NCBI RefSeq assembly: GCF_036763085.1
Contig: NZ_JBAIYU010000010.1
Span: 186,001-250,000, forward strand
DNA: 64,000 bases
Direction: 5' to 3'
DNA from: JBAIYU01 sp036763085
GTDB lineage: Bacteria; Bacillota; Negativicutes; DSM-1736; Dendrosporobacteraceae
The notes under the pieces are model-generated. The model did no database searches. It worked only from the letters and a program-made list of their open reading frames with translations, and had not been told where the DNA came from. The translations under genes and the position numbers were made by a program. Position 1 is the first letter of the stretch. Each line of letters opens with the position of its first letter. Positions 60,313 through 64,000 of the stretch are shown in pieces.

Positions 60313-60517
60313 TATTCAGACGATGCGAGCCGTTACTTTAAAATCCACTTTTTTCAATCAGTTTGACGAATCGTCATCTGATTCATATAAATTGACATTA
60401 CAACTGGCCTTGTATTTTTTCTCTAAACTGGATCTTTTTAATGTGTAGTCCTCTGGTGTAACATAAGCGCGTAAGAATACGCAAACTCAGCGTTAATTTT
60501 GAGGAGGAGATCTAGGT

Positions 60518-61162
60518 TTGGAAACTAAGAATCTTTGTAGTGTGTGTCACTCGGAAACACACGGGACTACTTACGAAATGGAAACAGGCAATCATGTCTG
60601 TGGTGACTGTCTCCAAACAGGCTACATCGTCTACCTACAACAGAAAAGATCTGAAGAATGGTGGGCACTATCATTATTTAGAACGAAAGACGAAGCAGAG
60701 GCAGCCGGTAAGGATGTCATGAATTTCCCATTTGTAAAGGGCTATACCATAGAAGAAGCTGTATACGGGCAAAAATCTCGCCAGAACAGTAGTCAAAACA
60801 GTAACCTTCAACCAATAAGCGCTAACGAATTAAGAAAGATGATCGAAACAGGTAACCCCTCTTTTCAAATAATTGATCTACGGACCGACAAGGAATTAGA
60901 AAAAGGCAGTATACCTGGTGCTGTACATATAACAATAAAAGAGCTGCCCCATAAAATGGCAACCCTATCTAAGGACAAAGAATATATTGTGGTATGTTCT
61001 CATGGATTTCGTGCTCGCTATGTTTGCGAGTTTTTAGTGGACAATGGCTATCAGGCAAGAATCTTGACTAGCGGGATGATGGGTTGGAACGGATTGGGGT
61101 TTGTAGTATCCGTTATGGATACATTAGTATCAGTAATCAAAACATTCAAAAAAGTGAAGTGA
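60518..61162 (+). CDS. Rhodanese-domain sulfurtransferase with N-terminal zinc ribbon
   Basis: 214 residues. An N-terminal Cys-rich ribbon (CSVCHSETHG, HVCGDCLQTG) is followed by a linker and a rhodanese domain: FQIIDLRTDKELEKGSIPGA and the active-site loop VVCSHGFRARYVC with the persulfide Cys. It should carry sulfane sulfur. The start is TTG, with GGAGG 10 bp upstream. The cysteine desulfurase begins 9 bp later, so sulfur could pass from desulfurase to rhodanese. Confidence 0.87.
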   Translation: METKNLCSVCHSETHGTTYEMETGNHVCGDCLQTGYIVYLQQKRSEEWWALSLFRTKDEAEAAGKDVMNFPFVKGYTIEEAVYGQKSRQNSSQNSNLQPISANELRKMIETGNPSFQIIDLRTDKELEKGSIPGAVHITIKELPHKMATLSKDKEYIVVCSHGFRARYVCEFLVDNGYQARILTSGMMGWNGLGFVVSVMDTLVSVIKTFKKVK

Positions 61163-61171
61163 TTAGTAACT

Positions 61172-62341
61172 ATGATTTATTTTGACAATAGTGCTACAAC
61201 CTTACCGGATGAAGATATCTTAGCAGCATATCACGAAATGTCGACGCAATATTTTGGCAATCCGTCTTCCCCCCACCGCCTAGGGGCAAAAGCAGCTCTT
61301 AAGTTAGAACAAGCAAGAAGTGTTTGCGCTGATAGTTTGGGAGTAAGGCCGGAAGAAATTATCTTTACATCAAGCGGCTCTGAGAGTAATAATACAATAA
61401 TAAAGGGACTTGCTATAAGGAACGATTTGCATGGCAAGCATATTATTACAACGAGTGTAGAGCATGCCTCTGTATATGAAACCTGCAAGCAATTAGAGAG
61501 TATGGGCTACTTCATTACATACCTGCCAACTGATGACAAGGGTTGTATTAATTTAGATGATGTAATAAGAAATATACGAAAAGATACTATTCTTGTTACT
61601 GTGATGTATGTAAATAGTGAATTAGGTTCGATACAACCTATCGCGGATATTGGCCGATTGTTGTCGGCATTTCCTACTATTCATTTTCATGTCGATGCAG
61701 TACAAGGCTTTGGTAAACTGCCATTAAGTCCCAAAGAATGGGGAATCGACTCACTAGCCATCTCTGCTCATAAATTTCATGGTTTGCGAGGAGCAGGACT
61801 TCTCTATGTTCGCAGCGGCACTTCATTCTCTCCGTTAGTAAATGGCGGCGGACAAGAGTATGGGTACCGCGCGGGAACAGAAAATGTACCTTGTATAGTA
61901 GCTATGAGCAAAGCTATGCATAAGCAGAACCTACAGCAAGAGGATAATTATAAATATTTATCTAATCTTAAAAAATATCTAATAGATGGGCTAATGGAAA
62001 TTCCGGGGTGTATACTTAATAGCCCACAAATACATAGCGAGGTTGGAGCCCCCCATATTGTTAACTTCTCTCTCCCTGGTCTTAGCTCGAAAGAAATATT
62101 GTTTTCCCTAGAAAGTGAAGCTATCTATGTCTCTAAGAGTTCTGCTTGTTCATCTAAAAGTAATAAGCCTTCACGGGTTTTGTTATCAGCCGGGATAAGT
62201 GAAGATTTAGCAAATAGTGCCATTCGCGTTAGTTTTTCTACTTATAATACAATAAAGGAAATAGATTCTTTTCTGTTAATATTGCAAATGATTATAGCCA
62301 AATCGATGCTTAAATACCAGATAAAACAGAATTTAATTTAA
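61172..62341 (+). CDS. Cysteine desulfurase (NifS/IscS-like)
   Basis: 389 residues with the class-V aminotransferase fold: YFDNSATTLP at the N-terminus, PLP Lys in SAHKFHGLRGAG, His in VEHASV, and the mobile Cys loop SKSSACSSK carrying the persulfide. It converts cysteine to alanine and bound sulfur. The ribosome site is weak, suggesting coupling to the rhodanese gene 9 bp upstream. It may feed the IscU-like and MinD/Mrp locus 13 kb away, although that is inference. Confidence 0.9.
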   Translation: MIYFDNSATTLPDEDILAAYHEMSTQYFGNPSSPHRLGAKAALKLEQARSVCADSLGVRPEEIIFTSSGSESNNTIIKGLAIRNDLHGKHIITTSVEHASVYETCKQLESMGYFITYLPTDDKGCINLDDVIRNIRKDTILVTVMYVNSELGSIQPIADIGRLLSAFPTIHFHVDAVQGFGKLPLSPKEWGIDSLAISAHKFHGLRGAGLLYVRSGTSFSPLVNGGGQEYGYRAGTENVPCIVAMSKAMHKQNLQQEDNYKYLSNLKKYLIDGLMEIPGCILNSPQIHSEVGAPHIVNFSLPGLSSKEILFSLESEAIYVSKSSACSSKSNKPSRVLLSAGISEDLANSAIRVSFSTYNTIKEIDSFLLILQMIIAKSMLKYQIKQNLI

Positions 62342-62375
62342 AATATCTGCCAAATCTTACATAGGAGCATTTGTT

Positions 62376-63776
62376 ATGTTTGTTTTAAGCGCCAAAGATG
62401 GAAAGCCGTTGTACTCTCAGCTCTATCAACAAATTCGCAATAATATACTTAGCGGAGATTTGAAACCTGGGACAAAACTATCGTCAAGCCGCCACTTATC
62501 AAAAGAGTTATGCGTCAGCAGAACCACAGTTGATATGGCATATCAGCAACTTGTGTCAGAGGGTTATCTTGTGGGAAAACCACGCAGCGGCTACTATATA
62601 GAAGCGCTAGACAATCTTAATCTGCCTGTGTTTATGGAGACAAAAACAGAAGAAGAAGCTATTTTGAACGAGCCAGTAAAATCTCCAAAATATAATTTGC
62701 AATATGGTAAGCTAGAGACTGCTATTTTCCCGTTTAGGAAGTGGAGGCAATTAACCAATAAATGCTTGCGTGATGATAAAGAGCAAATCATGAGTTACGG
62801 ACCAGCACAAGGAGAACATGGACTGAGAACAGCCATTTCAGAGTTCTTGAGGGAGTATCGCGGGGTAGAATGCACTGCAAATCAGATTGTTATCTGCCCT
62901 GGAACGCAATACTGCCTTAATCTTGCCGGTCAGCTGATCCAGCCCTCGACTAATGCTATCGCGATAGAAAACCCAGGGTTCTGGGCAGCACGTTCTATTT
63001 TCTCTAATATGGGCTTTCGCATAATACCAGTACCAGTAAAAAAACATGGCTTAAAAGTAAAACAACTACGTATGACTGATGCCCAAGCAGTATATGTAAC
63101 CCCTTCACACCAATTTCCCACAGGAAACATCATGTCTATTACCAGACGTCTTGAACTTGTAAAGTGGGCTCGTGAATCTGATTCAATCATTATCGAAGAT
63201 GACTATAGCTGCCACCTTAGATATAACGTTAGACCCATCCAGGCATTACAAGCATTAGCTCCAGACCAAGTCATATACATTGGAAGTTTTTCGAAGATAC
63301 TCTCACCGTCCATCCGGGTTGCATATATGGTTCTTCCTCAAAAAATGGTGGATCGGTTTCTCTTAAGCTCAGAACACTTCCCTTGTTCTGTACCCTTTTT
63401 AATACAAAAGCCTTTGGAGCTATTCTTAAAAGAAGGCGAATGGGGAAGTCATTTAAGAAAAATCACTAGGCATATGAAGAAAAAGCGTGGTATTTTAATT
63501 CAGGCTCTTAAACATGAGTTTGGTGATGCTGTTTCAATTTCGGGAGGAAATGCAGGGTTGCATCTTTTGGTTCAAGTAATGTCACAGCTATCAGAGCAGG
63601 AACTTGTAGCGCGTGCATTTCAAGCAGGGCTTCTAATCCATCCTGCAGGAAATCTGTGGCAAGATCAAAGTGATGCCCCTTTTGGAACTGTTCTACTTGG
63701 ATATGGTGGTATCGCGCTTGAAGATATTTATCCCGCTGTTCAGTTACTGCGGCAGGCATGGTTAGAGGATGAATAA
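62376..63776 (+). CDS. MocR/GabR-type PLP-dependent GntR regulator
   Basis: 466 residues. The N-terminal GntR winged helix is PLYSQLYQQIRNNILSGDLKPGTKLSSSRHLSKELCVSRTT-type sequence (shown in part). The aminotransferase-like domain has ATP/PLP motifs VTPSHQFPTG, IEDDYSCHLRY and the PLP Lys in YIGSFSKILSPSIRVAYM. Such regulators sense amino compounds such as GABA or pyridoxal. TAGGAG precedes the ATG. It follows the desulfurase by 34 bp and may be co-transcribed with it, but its targets are unknown. Confidence 0.9.
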   Translation: MFVLSAKDGKPLYSQLYQQIRNNILSGDLKPGTKLSSSRHLSKELCVSRTTVDMAYQQLVSEGYLVGKPRSGYYIEALDNLNLPVFMETKTEEEAILNEPVKSPKYNLQYGKLETAIFPFRKWRQLTNKCLRDDKEQIMSYGPAQGEHGLRTAISEFLREYRGVECTANQIVICPGTQYCLNLAGQLIQPSTNAIAIENPGFWAARSIFSNMGFRIIPVPVKKHGLKVKQLRMTDAQAVYVTPSHQFPTGNIMSITRRLELVKWARESDSIIIEDDYSCHLRYNVRPIQALQALAPDQVIYIGSFSKILSPSIRVAYMVLPQKMVDRFLLSSEHFPCSVPFLIQKPLELFLKEGEWGSHLRKITRHMKKKRGILIQALKHEFGDAVSISGGNAGLHLLVQVMSQLSEQELVARAFQAGLLIHPAGNLWQDQSDAPFGTVLLGYGGIALEDIYPAVQLLRQAWLEDE

Positions 63777-63839
63777 GTTTCGCGTTCCTCTTTCGCCTTG
63801 ATTCTCATAGTAAATCTAATAAACTCCCTTCAAACACAA

Positions 63840-63876
63840 AAACAGCTATCTGTCATCATCAGACAAATAGCTGTTT
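63840..63876 (+). terminator. Terminator after the MocR-type gene
   Basis: AAACAGCTAT/ATAGCTGTTT arms with an inner GTC/GAC pair, followed by AGTATTGTTTTA. Confidence 0.75.
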
Positions 63877-63906
63877 AGTATTGTTTTATAAAAACACAAC
63901 TTTAGA

Positions 63907-63942
63907 TTGGTGGAGGCGATCCGCAACCTTGCAAATCAACCT
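63907..63942. repeat. Dispersed 36-bp repeat, copy B
   Basis: TTGGTGGAGGCGATCCGCAA followed by CCTTGCAAATCAACCT. 30 of 36 positions equal to copy A at 33957-33992. It lies beyond the terminator of the MocR-type gene. Confidence 0.6.
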
Positions 63943-64000
63943 TTTTTCTACATCAACATTAGCAAGGCAGAAACAACAGAACAGTCTCTGCACTTCCAGA

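Larger units (their letters stand above)
59845..60517. other. 672-bp region without a confident protein gene
   Basis: Contains the candidate RNA at 59986-60130 and the terminator at 60283-60312. A 67-codon minus-strand frame at 60071-60274 starts with GTG, lacks a ribosome site and crosses the RNA terminator, so I do not call it. Confidence 0.5.

Noticed and set aside
1..64000. CRISPR arrays, tRNA, rRNA, transposases
   Set aside because: No regularly spaced repeat array, tRNA cloverleaf, rRNA stretch or transposase reading frame was seen on either strand.

Overview
The window reads as chromosome of an anaerobic, endospore-forming Firmicute, most likely a diderm Negativicute of the Sporomusaceae type (Pelosinus/Sporomusa-like). 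The clues are moderate-to-low GC, strong AGGAGG ribosome-binding sites, a Spo0E-like phosphatase, rich Fe-S and radical-SAM chemistry, several c-di-GMP enzymes, PucR/CdaR-type regulators and many amino-acid or organic-acid catabolic genes. The genus is inference. I see no rRNA, tRNA, CRISPR array, transposase or prophage. Layout, 1-12.2 kb: partial floA with nfeD; a Spo0E-like protein; an XRE regulator; a two-gene radical-SAM/DUF4130 DNA-metabolism pair; a GABA-type catabolic block (aminotransferase, PucR regulator, aldehyde dehydrogenase); and a polar amino-acid ABC importer behind a long leader with two intrinsic terminators. 12.5-21.6 kb: a small unknown protein; an ABC exporter; a LarA-like racemase with a split UxaA-type dehydratase, divergent from a CdaR-type regulator; a BBE-type flavoprotein; and a DUF2935 protein. 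22-31.3 kb: a c-di-GMP block with a GGDEF cyclase carrying a periplasmic sensor, a PTS-EIIC/EAL pair, and an HD-GYP phosphodiesterase whose leader is a c-di-GMP-I riboswitch. An APC permease and an ECF S-component lie between. 31.3-45.6 kb: two very small genes missed by ordinary ORF calling, a methyltransferase, a GNAT protein, an AbgA/AbgT/M20 peptide or aminoacyl-conjugate utilisation block with its regulator, a frameshifted PNPOx gene, a WYL-controlled nitroreductase operon, another methyltransferase, and paired YeeE/YedE sulfur permeases. 45.8-57.1 kb is the most interesting region: DUF134 regulator, CDF transporter, IscU-like scaffold, DUF5320 protein, two ferredoxin-containing MinD ATPases, TSCPD protein, degenerate PaaK-like protein, NifX-type protein, Mrp-NifX fusion, MBL-fold protein, then an ArsR/permease/thioredoxin module and a second Mrp. 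It resembles the MinD/Mrp/NifX 'orange protein' loci of sulfate reducers. A recurring palindrome (core ATGAAATATATTTCAT) lies 18-75 bp before several start codons here and is a candidate DUF134 operator. 57.2-64 kb: a PEP-synthase/rifampin-phosphotransferase-type enzyme, a candidate small RNA, rhodanese plus cysteine desulfurase, and a MocR/GabR-type regulator. How they may work together: YeeE/YedE import, rhodanese and cysteine desulfurase could supply sulfur to the IscU/MinD/Mrp/NifX metallocluster locus. The GGDEF, EAL and HD-GYP enzymes would set c-di-GMP, with the riboswitch closing a feedback loop. Both links are inference from family and position.
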